A stretch of 64,000 nt of DNA, taken from positions 956,001 to 1,020,000 of the forward strand of contig LSRY02000039.1 of NCBI GenBank assembly GCA_001643675.2, read 5' to 3'. Below the pieces are notes generated by a model, which was not told the origin of the DNA, made no database searches, and was given only the letters and a program-made list of their open reading frames with translations. Within the stretch, counting starts at the first letter, position 1. Every line of letters begins with the position of its first letter. This document shows positions 45,486-54,456 of the stretch, piece after piece. Position numbers and translations under genes: made by a program. Source of the DNA: Monocercomonoides exilis (taxonomy: Eukaryota > Preaxostyla > Oxymonadida > Polymastigidae).

Positions 45486-46620
45486 TTAATCACTCTTTTT
45501 CTCAAGCAAATCATGTAAATCAGAAGATGAATCAATAGAATACATTGCTGCTCAAGGATTATTTACCATAGGATTCAATGCATTACCAGAGAAAAAGAAA
45601 TTTTCTTTACCATTTTGATTACCAAGAACCACACCATTCGCACACTTCCAATAATTTACCATTCCATATTAATAATTAACTATACAATAATTACTTGCAT
45701 AAGCTCGACAATAATAAACATCTGAAAATTTATTTTGCATACCAGTACCTGCAAGAATAACAGCATCATAATACCATCTAGCACGATCCCCAAATCCATC
45801 ATAACGAGTATGTTTTTTAGGGTATATTTTACATTCATATTCTGTGACATAATTAGTATCACCTGTAACCCTAAGCAACTTATCAATATACAACTGAACA
45901 CCATACTGCTTACACCAAATACGCCTAAAATTTTTAACATAACCACTAGTAATTAACTCCGGATACTTAAACATAGTATATATTATATTCTTTAAATCAT
46001 TATTTTCATTAGGTCTATAACCCCATTTACGGAACACAAGGACCCTAACATAAGGAACTTGCCAATATCTCTGAGCATCACCAGGATTTACAGGTCCAAC
46101 ATTAAATGTAAATTTATACCTAGACATATAATTTATATAATCCGACCTTTGTATATCATCACCAGCAGGAGTAGTAGACTCCATCTGAATAATTTGATTT
46201 TGAGGAATCTGAACTAAATCAATAGGATTAAGAGTAGTATAAGACAATGCATAATTATAAGCTGTAAAAGTCTCAACAGTATGATCAACTGAATAATATA
46301 TATCCGGTCTATTTTTATATAACCATGTAACATACTTAGATCTCGCCTTTTTAAAAATCTTTTCTCTTCTTTATCTTATATCTTATCTTAGCCTTTCTAC
46401 CACGACGCCTCTTTTTAAGAAGACCCATACCTGTTTGCTTAGTCTGCTTCCAGTTCTCTACTCTCCCCTGACCATAACGACGAACAGCTTGAAGAGTTTT
46501 ACGACGTGACTCCTCACCTTTTCGTAGATAGTACAACAACGCCTTATTGATACCGGGGTACCTATAGTATTTACGCTTTGCAAATCTATGGAATGACTTA
46601 TATCTTCTTCGGCCATCCAT
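45486..46620 (-). pseudogene. Viral capsid, copy 1: chimeric and broken
   Basis: The N-terminal two thirds (46620 down to about 45741) are nearly identical to the other copies, with one extra T in a T run near 46362 that shifts the frame. From about 45741 to 45486 the sequence changes abruptly to a divergent homolog: NYWKCANGVVLG aligns with NYWKYVAGMRLP of the array copies, and NALNPM with NTVNPF. That part carries in-frame TAA (45669-45671) and TGA (45552-45554). It ends at about the family length. I read this as recombination between an older, decayed viral copy and a younger one. Confidence 0.8.
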
Positions 46621-46695
46621 TTTTAATAATGATATTCCCTTTTTGGTCAGGTCAATTTTACCATAATTTTTTCAGCCGTGACAGAGGTTGTGACA

Positions 46696-46727
46696 GGGGT
46701 TGCCTGGTAATACTAGCAGGCAACCCC
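46696..46727 (-). other. CRESS replication origin stem-loop, copy 1
   Basis: An 11-bp perfect stem (GGGGTTGCCTG / CAGGCAACCCC) with a 10-nt loop. On the minus (capsid) strand the loop reads TAGTATTAC, the canonical circovirus/cyclovirus nicking nonanucleotide. Next to it are two direct repeats GTGACAGAGG and GTGACAGGGG, 12 bp apart (46678, 46690), which look like Rep-binding iterons. Origin on the capsid strand is the cyclovirus-like arrangement. A pair of ATAAAATAGTGGGTA repeats follows toward Rep. Confidence 0.93.
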
Positions 46728-46819
46728 CTACACAAAAAATAAAATAGTGGGTATGATCAAAAATTTAATTTCTCCGTTTCTCCGAAATAAATAAAATAGT
46801 GGGTAAGTTGACTATTTAG

Positions 46820-46859
46820 GAAGTTATTAAAACATAAAACTGACATTTTTGTGACACAT
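46820..46859 (+). promoter_or_regulatory. Duplicated promoter-like block before Rep
   Basis: The block ATTAAAACATAAAACTGACA + TTTTTGTGACA directly upstream of Rep closely matches the block before the small ORF (about 48037-48079: ATTAAAACATACAAATGGCA + T run + GTGACA). It recurs at both sites in every unit. A shared promoter and/or Rep-binding site is inferred; GTGACA is also the core of the origin repeats. Confidence 0.55.
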
Positions 46860-47837
46860 ATGCAAAGACAACAACATAGAGCTTACTGTTTCACTTTAAA
46901 TAATTACACAGAAGAAGAAGAATTTCATATAATACAATTAAATTATAATTACCTAGTATTCGGTTACGAAGAAGGTGAAGAAGAACATACACCTCATTTA
47001 CAAGGATATATACAATTTAAAAGACAAAAAGACTGGCACAAAGTGAAGGATATGTTCCCAATAAGAACTCATTTAGAGCCTGCACACGGATCACCACAAC
47101 AAAACATAGACTACTGCACAAAGCAAGGTAACTGGAAGGAATTTGGTGAAAGACCTCAACCCGGAAAAAGAACTGACCTAGCAAGAGTAGCTCAGAAAGT
47201 AGTAGAAGGCACAAAGGTTTCTGACTTAGCAAAAGAAGAACCAGAGATAACAACTAAATACTATAAAGGCCTAACTTTCCTACAAGCACAAGTAAACTGG
47301 GACAAGAGAGGTCAAAGAGAAAAAAGAAGACATACTTACTGGATATGGGGTGCAAGCGGAACAGGAAAAACATACTTCAGTTGCGAGCAATTAAAGAAGA
47401 TGCCTGGATATAGAAAAAGCGAATTCTACATGTGGCCAAAGAGCAAAGACTTCATAGACGCTTACCAAGGAGAGAAATATGCACTATTCGATGACTTTAG
47501 AGCTGAAGGAAGTATGGACTTCGACACTTGGCTAAGACTTTGCGACCCTTGGATGAACCCTACAATATCTATAAAAGGTGCAAGCGCCACTTGGAGCCCT
47601 GATGTAATATTCTTTACAAGCATAATGCCACCTGAAACATGCTGGCTGTCACAGAAAAAACTAAGCGCTGAAGATACCAACCAAATAAGAAGAAGGGTAC
47701 ATGTCATAGATATTGCTGACTGTGACGTCCACATACCAGAAGTACCAGATGATGAGCCTGAATTAGTACAACATGCCTTAATGATGTTAGTAACTAACAT
47801 GTCTATTAACACAGACTTAGATTTATCACATCAATAG
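46860..47837 (+). CDS. rep: CRESS virus Rep, copy 1 (intact)
   Basis: 325 aa from ATG at 46860, ending at TAG. Replication initiator: a HUH endonuclease that nicks the origin and joins DNA, fused to a superfamily 3 helicase. Visible motifs: I CFTLNNY (residues 10-16), II PHLQGYI (45-51), III NIDYCTK with catalytic Tyr85 (82-88), Walker A GASGTGKT (164-171), Walker B ALFDDF (208-213), and an arginine patch QIRRRV. At the motif C position it has FFTSIMPPETCW where circovirus-type Reps have an Asn after TS; here it is Ile. Residue 205 is Glu. Length and layout fit Circoviridae-like Reps. It is divergent from the array's capsid, with the origin between them. Confidence 0.93.
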   Translation: MQRQQHRAYCFTLNNYTEEEEFHIIQLNYNYLVFGYEEGEEEHTPHLQGYIQFKRQKDWHKVKDMFPIRTHLEPAHGSPQQNIDYCTKQGNWKEFGERPQPGKRTDLARVAQKVVEGTKVSDLAKEEPEITTKYYKGLTFLQAQVNWDKRGQREKRRHTYWIWGASGTGKTYFSCEQLKKMPGYRKSEFYMWPKSKDFIDAYQGEKYALFDDFRAEGSMDFDTWLRLCDPWMNPTISIKGASATWSPDVIFFTSIMPPETCWLSQKKLSAEDTNQIRRRVHVIDIADCDVHIPEVPDDEPELVQHALMMLVTNMSINTDLDLSHQ

Positions 47838-47862
47838 GAGGGCTTCGCACGGATGACTCGTC

Positions 47863-47888
47863 GCTACGCGCGCTCCCGTCGCGCTAGC
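47863..47888 (+). other. GC-rich hairpin after Rep, copy 1
   Basis: GCTA-C-GCGCG / CGCGC-TAGC form a 9-bp stem with one bulged C and loop CTCCCGT, inside a GC-rich island (about 47835-47900) in an AT-rich genome. AGGAG and CTCCT flank it. It could be a terminator, a packaging signal or a second replication element. The role is not known. Confidence 0.6.
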
Positions 47889-48087
47889 TCCTCAAACACC
47901 AAGACGCCAATTTAAGATGCAGTTATAGTTAAAAAGAGTAATATACTTATAATATTTTTTATATATTTTTCCGAATTTAATTTTTCCGAATTTTAAGGGA
48001 CACCCACAACATATTTTTTATATACTTAAATAAGTAGTCATTAAAACATACAAATGGCATTTTTTTTGTGACAGAGGTCAAGTGAAC

Positions 48088-48351
48088 ATGTCTGAAATTA
48101 ACTTATCTTGGACTGAGAATGAATATTTAAAGGCATCTAACACCCTAAGATTTGTAACCTTGCAGATACAGAGACTAACTGACATCATAAACAGCAGCAA
48201 AGAAATAGACGCCGTGCCGGATGCAGCCTGGGAAGAATTGGATAACCTAACAATAAGAAGAAATGCCTTATTAGTCTATATTAACAAACTTTTGAACGAC
48301 CGTTTTGAATTTTTAACATGTCACGAACAAGAAATAAAACAAGAATCCTAA
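48088..48351 (+). CDS. Viral small ORF (87 aa), unit 2
   Basis: Codes for an 87-aa, probably helical acidic protein (MSEINLSWTENEYLKAS...). I start it at ATG 48088. With this copy's 8-T run, the upstream ATG at about 48054 is out of frame. It lies between Rep and the 3' end of capsid on the opposite strand, where some CRESS viruses carry an accessory gene. It is preceded by the same promoter-like block as Rep, which argues that it is expressed. No homolog recognised. Confidence 0.7.
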   Translation: MSEINLSWTENEYLKASNTLRFVTLQIQRLTDIINSSKEIDAVPDAAWEELDNLTIRRNALLVYINKLLNDRFEFLTCHEQEIKQES

Positions 48352-48439
48352 TTTGACATTATTTATTTATTTTTTAGAAATGAAAAAAATAAAAAATAAA
48401 ATTTTAAAAACTAAAATATAATAATATATAAAAAAAATT

Positions 48440-48506
48440 GGTAGGAATGGTATCCGAACCGGGAGCGCTTCTTTACTTGGCCAAGTCTTCATTCCGATCA
48501 GCTACC
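48440..48506. repeat. Inverted repeats at capsid 3' end
   Basis: GGTAGGAATG (48440) is matched by CATTC (48490) and CTACC (48502), and encloses the 12-bp perfect palindrome ACTTGGCCAAGT (48475-48486) that overlaps the capsid stop codon. The same arrangement is present in every unit. It may mark the end of the converging transcripts. Confidence 0.5.
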
Positions 48507-49615
48507 ATCCCCAATTCTTCATGATCATCTTTAATAATTTTCATAGAACGAGGAGCAGGCGAAAATGGATTAACTGTATTACCACATGGTTTATAAGTCT
48601 CTTGATCATCAGCAGAAGGTAATCTCATACCAGCAACATATTTCCAATAATTAGTAGTATGACAGACCATATTAATTTTGCAAGTAGCCAAATTTTCATC
48701 AACGGTACCATAAGTATTATTAAACTTATCTTGAACACCAGTACCTGCAAGAATAACAGCATCATAATACCATCTAGCACGATCCCCAAATCCATCATAA
48801 CGAGTATGTTTTTTAGGGTATATTTTACATTCATATTCTGTGACATAATTAGTATCACCTGTAACCCTAAGCAACTTATCAATATACAACTGAACACCAT
48901 ACTGCTTACACCAAATACGCCTAAAATTTTTAACATAACCACTAGTAATTAACTCCGGATACTTAAACATAGTATATATTATATTCTTTAAATCATTATT
49001 TTCATTAGGTCTATAACCCCATTTACGGAACACAAGGACCCTAACATAAGGAACTTGCCAATATCTCTGAGCATCACCAGGATTTACAGGTCCAACATTA
49101 AATGTAAATTTATACCTAGACATATAATTTATATAATCCGACCTTTGTATATCATCACCAGCAGGAGTAGTAGACTCCATCTGAATAATTTGATTTTGAG
49201 GAATCTGAACTAAATCAATAGGATTAAGAGTAGTATAAGACAATGCATAATTATAAGCTGTAAAAGTCTCAACAGTATGATCAACTGAATAATATATATC
49301 CGGTCTATTTTTATATAACCATGTAACATACTTAGATCTCGCCTTTTTAAAAATCTTTCTCTTCTTTATCTTATATCTTATCTTAGCCTTTCTACCACGA
49401 CGCCTCTTTTTAAGAAGACCCATACCTGTTTGCTTAGTCTGCTTCCAGTTCTCTACTCTCCCCTGACCATAACGACGAACAGCTTGAAGAGTTTTACGAC
49501 GTGACTCCTCACCTTTTCGTAGATAGTACAACAACGCCTTATTGATACCGGGGTACCTATAGTATTTACGCTTTGCAAATCTATGGAATGACTTATATCT
49601 TCTTCGGCCATCCAT
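48473..49615 (-). CDS. cap: CRESS virus capsid protein, copy 2 (intact)
   Basis: 380 aa. The first 95 residues are strongly basic (RRRYKSFHRFAKRKYYRY, then KKRRRGRKAKIRYKIKKRK), typical of CRESS capsids: nuclear targeting and packaging of ssDNA. The rest is rich in beta-strand residues with Tyr/Trp/Pro (NVGPVNPGDAQRYWQVPYVR, VLVFRKWGYRP, ARWYYDAVILAGTG), as expected for a single jelly roll. Assignment rests on the basic N-terminus, length, strand opposite Rep and position next to the origin; sequence similarity to named families cannot be judged here. Confidence 0.88.
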   Translation of the reverse strand: MDGRRRYKSFHRFAKRKYYRYPGINKALLYYLRKGEESRRKTLQAVRRYGQGRVENWKQTKQTGMGLLKKRRRGRKAKIRYKIKKRKIFKKARSKYVTWLYKNRPDIYYSVDHTVETFTAYNYALSYTTLNPIDLVQIPQNQIIQMESTTPAGDDIQRSDYINYMSRYKFTFNVGPVNPGDAQRYWQVPYVRVLVFRKWGYRPNENNDLKNIIYTMFKYPELITSGYVKNFRRIWCKQYGVQLYIDKLLRVTGDTNYVTEYECKIYPKKHTRYDGFGDRARWYYDAVILAGTGVQDKFNNTYGTVDENLATCKINMVCHTTNYWKYVAGMRLPSADDQETYKPCGNTVNPFSPAPRSMKIIKDDHEELGMVADRNEDLAK

Positions 49616-49690
49616 TTTTAATAATGATATTCCCTTTTTGGTCAGGTCAATTTTACCATAATTTTTTCAGCCGTGACAGAGGTTGTGACA

Positions 49691-49722
49691 GGGGTTGCCT
49701 GGTAATACTAGCAGGCAACCCC
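49691..49722 (-). other. CRESS replication origin stem-loop, copy 2
   Basis: Same stem, loop and flanking iterons as copy 1, 2995 bp downstream. Confidence 0.93.
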
Positions 49723-49854
49723 CTACACAAAAAATAAAATAGTGGGTATGATCAAAAATTTAATTTCTCCGTTTCTCCGAAATAAATAAAATAGTGGGTA
49801 AGTTGACTATTTAGGAAGTTATTAAAACATAAAACTGACATTTTTGTGACACAT

Positions 49855-50832
49855 ATGCAAAGACAACAACATAGAGCTTACTGTTTCACTTTAAATAATT
49901 ACACAGAAGAAGAAGAATTTCATATAATACAATTAAATTATAATTACCTAGTATTCGGTTACGAAGAAGGTGAAGAAGAACATACACCTCATTTACAAGG
50001 ATATATACAATTTAAAAGACAAAAAGACTGGCACAAAGTGAAGGATATGTTCCCAATAAGAACTCATTTAGAGCCTGCACACGGATCACCACAACAAAAC
50101 ATAGACTACTGCACAAAGCAAGGTAACTGGAAGGAATTTGGTGAAAGACCTCAACCCGGAAAAAGAACTGACCTAGCAAGAGTAGCTCAGAAAGTAGTAG
50201 AAGGCACAAAGGTTTCTGACTTAGCAAAAGAAGAACCAGAGATAACAACTAAATACTATAAAGGCCTAACTTTCCTACAAGCACAAGTAAACTGGGACAA
50301 GAGAGGTCAAAGAGAAAAAAGAAGACATACTTACTGGATATGGGGTGCAAGCGGAACAGGAAAAACATACTTCAGTTGCGAGCAATTAAAGAAGATGCCT
50401 GGATATAGAAAAAGCGAATTCTACATGTGGCCAAAGAGCAAAGACTTCATAGACGCTTACCAAGGAGTGAAATATGCACTATTCGATGACTTTAGAGCTG
50501 AAGGAAGTATGGACTTCGACACTTGGCTAAGACTTTGCGACCCTTGGATGAACCCTACAATATCTATAAAAGGTGCAAGCGCCACTTGGAGCCCTGATGT
50601 AATATTCTTTACAAGCATAATGCCACCTGAAACATGCTGGCTGTCACAGAAAAAACTAAGCGCTGAAGATACCAACCAAATAAGAAGAAGGGTACATGTC
50701 ATAGATATTGCTGACTGTGACGTCCACATACCAGAAGTACCAGATGATGAGCCTGAATTAGTACAACATGCCTTAATGATGTTAGTAACTAACATGTCTA
50801 TTAACACAGACTTAGATTTATCACATCAATAG
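49855..50832 (+). CDS. rep: CRESS virus Rep, copy 2 (intact, Val205)
   Basis: Full 325-aa frame with all motifs as in copy 1. It differs at residue 205, three residues before Walker B, where GAG (Glu) is GTG (Val). Copy 6 shares this change. Confidence 0.92.
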   Translation: MQRQQHRAYCFTLNNYTEEEEFHIIQLNYNYLVFGYEEGEEEHTPHLQGYIQFKRQKDWHKVKDMFPIRTHLEPAHGSPQQNIDYCTKQGNWKEFGERPQPGKRTDLARVAQKVVEGTKVSDLAKEEPEITTKYYKGLTFLQAQVNWDKRGQREKRRHTYWIWGASGTGKTYFSCEQLKKMPGYRKSEFYMWPKSKDFIDAYQGVKYALFDDFRAEGSMDFDTWLRLCDPWMNPTISIKGASATWSPDVIFFTSIMPPETCWLSQKKLSAEDTNQIRRRVHVIDIADCDVHIPEVPDDEPELVQHALMMLVTNMSINTDLDLSHQ

Positions 50833-50857
50833 GAGGGCTTCGCACGGATGACTCGTC

Positions 50858-50883
50858 GCTACGCGCGCTCCCGTCGCGCTAGC
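50858..50883 (+). other. GC-rich hairpin after Rep, copy 2
   Basis: Same hairpin as at 47863. Confidence 0.6.
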
Positions 50884-51081
50884 TCCTCAAACACCAAGAC
50901 GCCAATTTAAGATGCAGTTATAGTTAAAAAGAGTAATATACTTATAATATTTTTTATATATTTTTCCGAATTTAATTTTTCCGAATTTTAAGGGACACCC
51001 ACAACATATTTTTTATATACTTAAATAAGTAGTCATTAAAACATACAAATGGCATTTTTTTGTGACAGAGGTCAAGTGAAC

Positions 51082-51345
51082 ATGTCTGAAATTAACTTAT
51101 CTTGGACTGAGAATGAATATTTAAAGGCATCTAACACCCTAAGATTTGTAACCTTGCAGATACAGAGACTAACTGACATCATAAACAGCAGCAAAGAAAT
51201 AGACGCCGTGCCGGATGCAGCCTGGGAAGAATTGGATAACCTAACAATAAGAAGAAATGCCTTATTAGTCTATATTAACAAACTTTTGAACGACCGTTTT
51301 GAATTTTTAACATGTCACGAACAAGAAATAAAACAAGAATCCTAA
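51082..51345 (+). CDS. Viral small ORF, unit 3
   Basis: Same protein. With a 7-T run upstream, the ATG at 51049 is in frame and would add 11 residues (MAFFCDRGQVN). Because the run length varies between units, I keep the internal ATG as the start. Confidence 0.65.
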   Translation: MSEINLSWTENEYLKASNTLRFVTLQIQRLTDIINSSKEIDAVPDAAWEELDNLTIRRNALLVYINKLLNDRFEFLTCHEQEIKQES

Positions 51346-51466
51346 TTTGACATTATTTATTTATTTTTTAGAAATGAAAAAAATAAAAAATAAAATTTTA
51401 AAAACTAAAATATAATAATATATAAAAAAAATTGGTAGGAATGGTATCCGAACCGGGAGCGCTTCT

Positions 51467-52610
51467 TTACTTGGCCAAGTCTTCATTCCGATCAGCTACC
51501 ATCCCCAATTCTTCATGATCATCTTTAATAATTTTCATAGAACGAGGAGCAGGCGAAAATGGATTAACTGTATTACCACATGGTTTATAAGTCTCTTGAT
51601 CATCAGCAGAAGGTAATCTCATACCAGCAACATATTTCCAATAATTAGTAGTATGACAGACCATATTAATTTTGCAAGTAGCCAAATTTTCATCAACGGT
51701 ACCATAAGTATTATTAAACTTATCTTGAACACCAGTACCTGCAAGAATAACAGCATCATAATACCATCTAGCACGATCCCCAAATCCATCATAACGAGTA
51801 TGTTTTTTAGGGTATATTTTACATTCATATTCTGTGACATAATTAGTATCACCTGTAACCCTAAGCAACTTATCAATATACAACTGAACACCATACTGCT
51901 TACACCAAATACGCCTAAAATTTTTAACATAACCACTAGTAATTAACTCCGGATACTTAAACATAGTATATATTATATTCTTTAAATCATTATTTTCATT
52001 AGGTCTATAACCCCATTTACGGAACACAAGGACCCTAACATAAGGAACTTGCCAATATCTCTGAGCATCACCAGGATTTACAGGTCCAACATTAAATGTA
52101 AATTTATACCTAGACATATAATTTATATAATCCGACCTTTGTATATCATCACCAGCAGGAGTAGTAGACTCCATCTGAATAATTTGATTTTGAGGAATCT
52201 GAACTAAATCAATAGGATTAAGAGTAGTATAAGACAATGCATAATTATAAGCTGTAAAAGTCTCAACAGTATGATCAACTGAATAATATATATCCGGTCT
52301 ATTTTTATATAACCATGTAACATACTTAGATCTCGCCTTTTTAAAAATCTTTCTCTTCTTTATCTTATATCTTATCTTAGCCTTTCTACCACGACGCCTC
52401 TTTTTAAGAAGACCCATACCTGTTTGCTTAGTCTGCTTCCAGTTCTCTACTCTCCCCCTGACCATAACGACGAACAGCTTGAAGAGTTTTACGACGTGAC
52501 TCCTCACCTTTTCGTAGATAGTACAACAACGCCTTATTGATACCGGGGTACCTATAGTATTTACGCTTTGCAAATCTATGGAATGACTTATATCTTCTTC
52601 GGCCATCCAT
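51467..52610 (-). pseudogene. cap: Viral capsid, copy 3 (frameshift)
   Basis: One extra C in the C run near 52453-52457 shifts the frame after about 50 codons. The rest of the reading frame matches the intact copies. Possibly a sequencing error. Confidence 0.8.
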
Positions 52611-52684
52611 TTTTAATAATGATATTCCCTTTTGGTCAGGTCAATTTTACCATAATTTTTTCAGCCGTGACAGAGGTTGTGACA

Positions 52685-52716
52685 GGGGTTGCCTGGTAAT
52701 ACTAGCAGGCAACCCC
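52685..52716 (-). other. CRESS replication origin stem-loop, copy 3
   Basis: Identical stem-loop and iterons, 2994 bp after copy 2. Confidence 0.93.
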
Positions 52717-52848
52717 CTACACAAAAAATAAAATAGTGGGTATGATCAAAAATTTAATTTCTCCGTTTCTCCGAAATAAATAAAATAGTGGGTAAGTTGA
52801 CTATTTAGGAAGTTATTAAAACATAAAACTGACATTTTTGTGACACAT

Positions 52849-53825
52849 ATGCAAAGACAACAACATAGAGCTTACTGTTTCACTTTAAATAATTACACAG
52901 AAGAAGAAGAATTTCATATAATACAATTAAATTATAATTACCTAGTATTCGGTTACGAAGAAGGTGAAGAAGAACATACACCTCATTTACAAGGATATAT
53001 ACAATTTAAAAGACAAAAAGACTGGCACAAAGTGAAGGATATGTTCCCAATAAGAACTCATTTAGAGCCTGCACACGGATCACCACAACAAAACATAGAC
53101 TACTGCACAAAGCAAGGTAACTGGAAGGAATTTGGTGAAAGACCTCAACCCGGAAAAAGAACTGACCTAGCAAGAGTAGCTCAGAAAGTAGTAGAAGGCA
53201 CAAAGGTTTCTGACTTAGCAAAAGAAGAACCAGAGATAACAACTAAATACTATAAAGGCCTAACTTTCCTACAAGCACAAGTAAACTGGGACAAGAGAGG
53301 TCAAAGAGAAAAAAGAAGACATACTTACTGGATATGGGGTGCAAGCGGAACAGGAAAAACATACTTCAGTTGCGAGCAATTAAAGAAGATGCCTGGATAT
53401 AGAAAAAGCGAATTCTACATGTGGCCAAAGAGCAAAGACTTCATAGACGCTTACCAAGGAGAGAAATATGCACTATTCGATGACTTTAGAGCTGAAGGAA
53501 GTATGGACTTCGACACTTGGCTAAGACTTTGCGACCCTTGGATGAACCCTACAATATCTATAAAAGGTGCAAGCGCCACTTGGAGCCCTGATGTAATATT
53601 CTTTACAAGCATAATGCCACCTGAAACATGCTGGCTGTCACAGAAAAACTAAGCGCTGAAGATACCAACCAAATAAGAAGAAGGGTACATGTCATAGATA
53701 TTGCTGACTGTGACGTCCACATACCAGAAGTACCAGATGATGAGCCTGAATTAGTACAACATGCCTTAATGATGTTAGTAACTAACATGTCTATTAACAC
53801 AGACTTAGATTTATCACATCAATAG
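52849..53825 (+). pseudogene. rep: CRESS virus Rep, copy 3 (frameshift)
   Basis: Five A's instead of six at about 53643-53647 shift the frame after motif C and remove the arginine patch and C-terminus from the main frame. All upstream motifs are present; Glu205. Confidence 0.8.
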
Positions 53826-53850
53826 GAGGGCTTCGCACGGATGACTCGTC

Positions 53851-53876
53851 GCTACGCGCGCTCCCGTCGCGCTAGC
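53851..53876 (+). other. GC-rich hairpin after Rep, copy 3
   Basis: Same hairpin as at 47863. Confidence 0.6.
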
Positions 53877-54073
53877 TCCTCAAACACCAAGACGCCAATT
53901 TAAGATGCAGTTATAGTTAAAAAGAGTAATATACTTATAATATTTTTTATATATTTTTCCGAATTTAATTTTTCCGAATTTTAAGGGACACCCACAACAT
54001 ATTTTTTATATACTTAAATAAGTAGTCATTAAAACATACAAATGGCATTTTTTGTGACAGAGGTCAAGTGAAC

Positions 54074-54337
54074 ATGTCTGAAATTAACTTATCTTGGACT
54101 GAGAATGAATATTTAAAGGCATCTAACACCCTAAGATTTGTAACCTTGCAGATACAGAGACTAACTGACATCATAAACAGCAGCAAAGAAATAGACGCCG
54201 TGCCGGATGCAGCCTGGGAAGAATTGGATAACCTAACAATAAGAAGAAATGCCTTATTAGTCTATATTAACAAACTTTTGAACGACCGTTTTGAATTTTT
54301 AACATGTCACGAACAAGAAATAAAACAAGAATCCTAA
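54074..54337 (+). CDS. Viral small ORF, unit 4
   Basis: Same 87-aa protein; 6-T run upstream, so the upstream ATG is out of frame. Confidence 0.65.
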   Translation: MSEINLSWTENEYLKASNTLRFVTLQIQRLTDIINSSKEIDAVPDAAWEELDNLTIRRNALLVYINKLLNDRFEFLTCHEQEIKQES

Positions 54338-54456
54338 TTTGACATTATTTATTTATTTTTTAGAAATGAAAAAATAAAAAATAAAATTTTAAAAACTAAA
54401 ATATAATAATATATAAAAAAATTGGTAGGAATGGTATCCGAACCGGGAGCGCTTCT

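Noticed and set aside
47017-47253. Minus-strand ORFs of 78 and 116 codons opposite Rep, and plus-strand 97-codon ORF opposite capsid, in all units
   Set aside because: They repeat only because the units repeat. Composition is that of antisense shadows (Leu/Ser or Ile/Thr runs), and they have no promoter-like block.
48440-48515. tRNA-like sequence (GGTTCGGATACC on the minus strand) near the capsid 3' end
   Set aside because: The T-arm stem does not pair, there is no anticodon arm of normal length, and the sequence is inside the capsid coding region and its palindrome.
51049-51081. N-terminally extended small viral ORF (extra 11 residues)
   Set aside because: In frame only in units with a 7-T run; the run is 6 to 8 T in other units, so the extension is not conserved.
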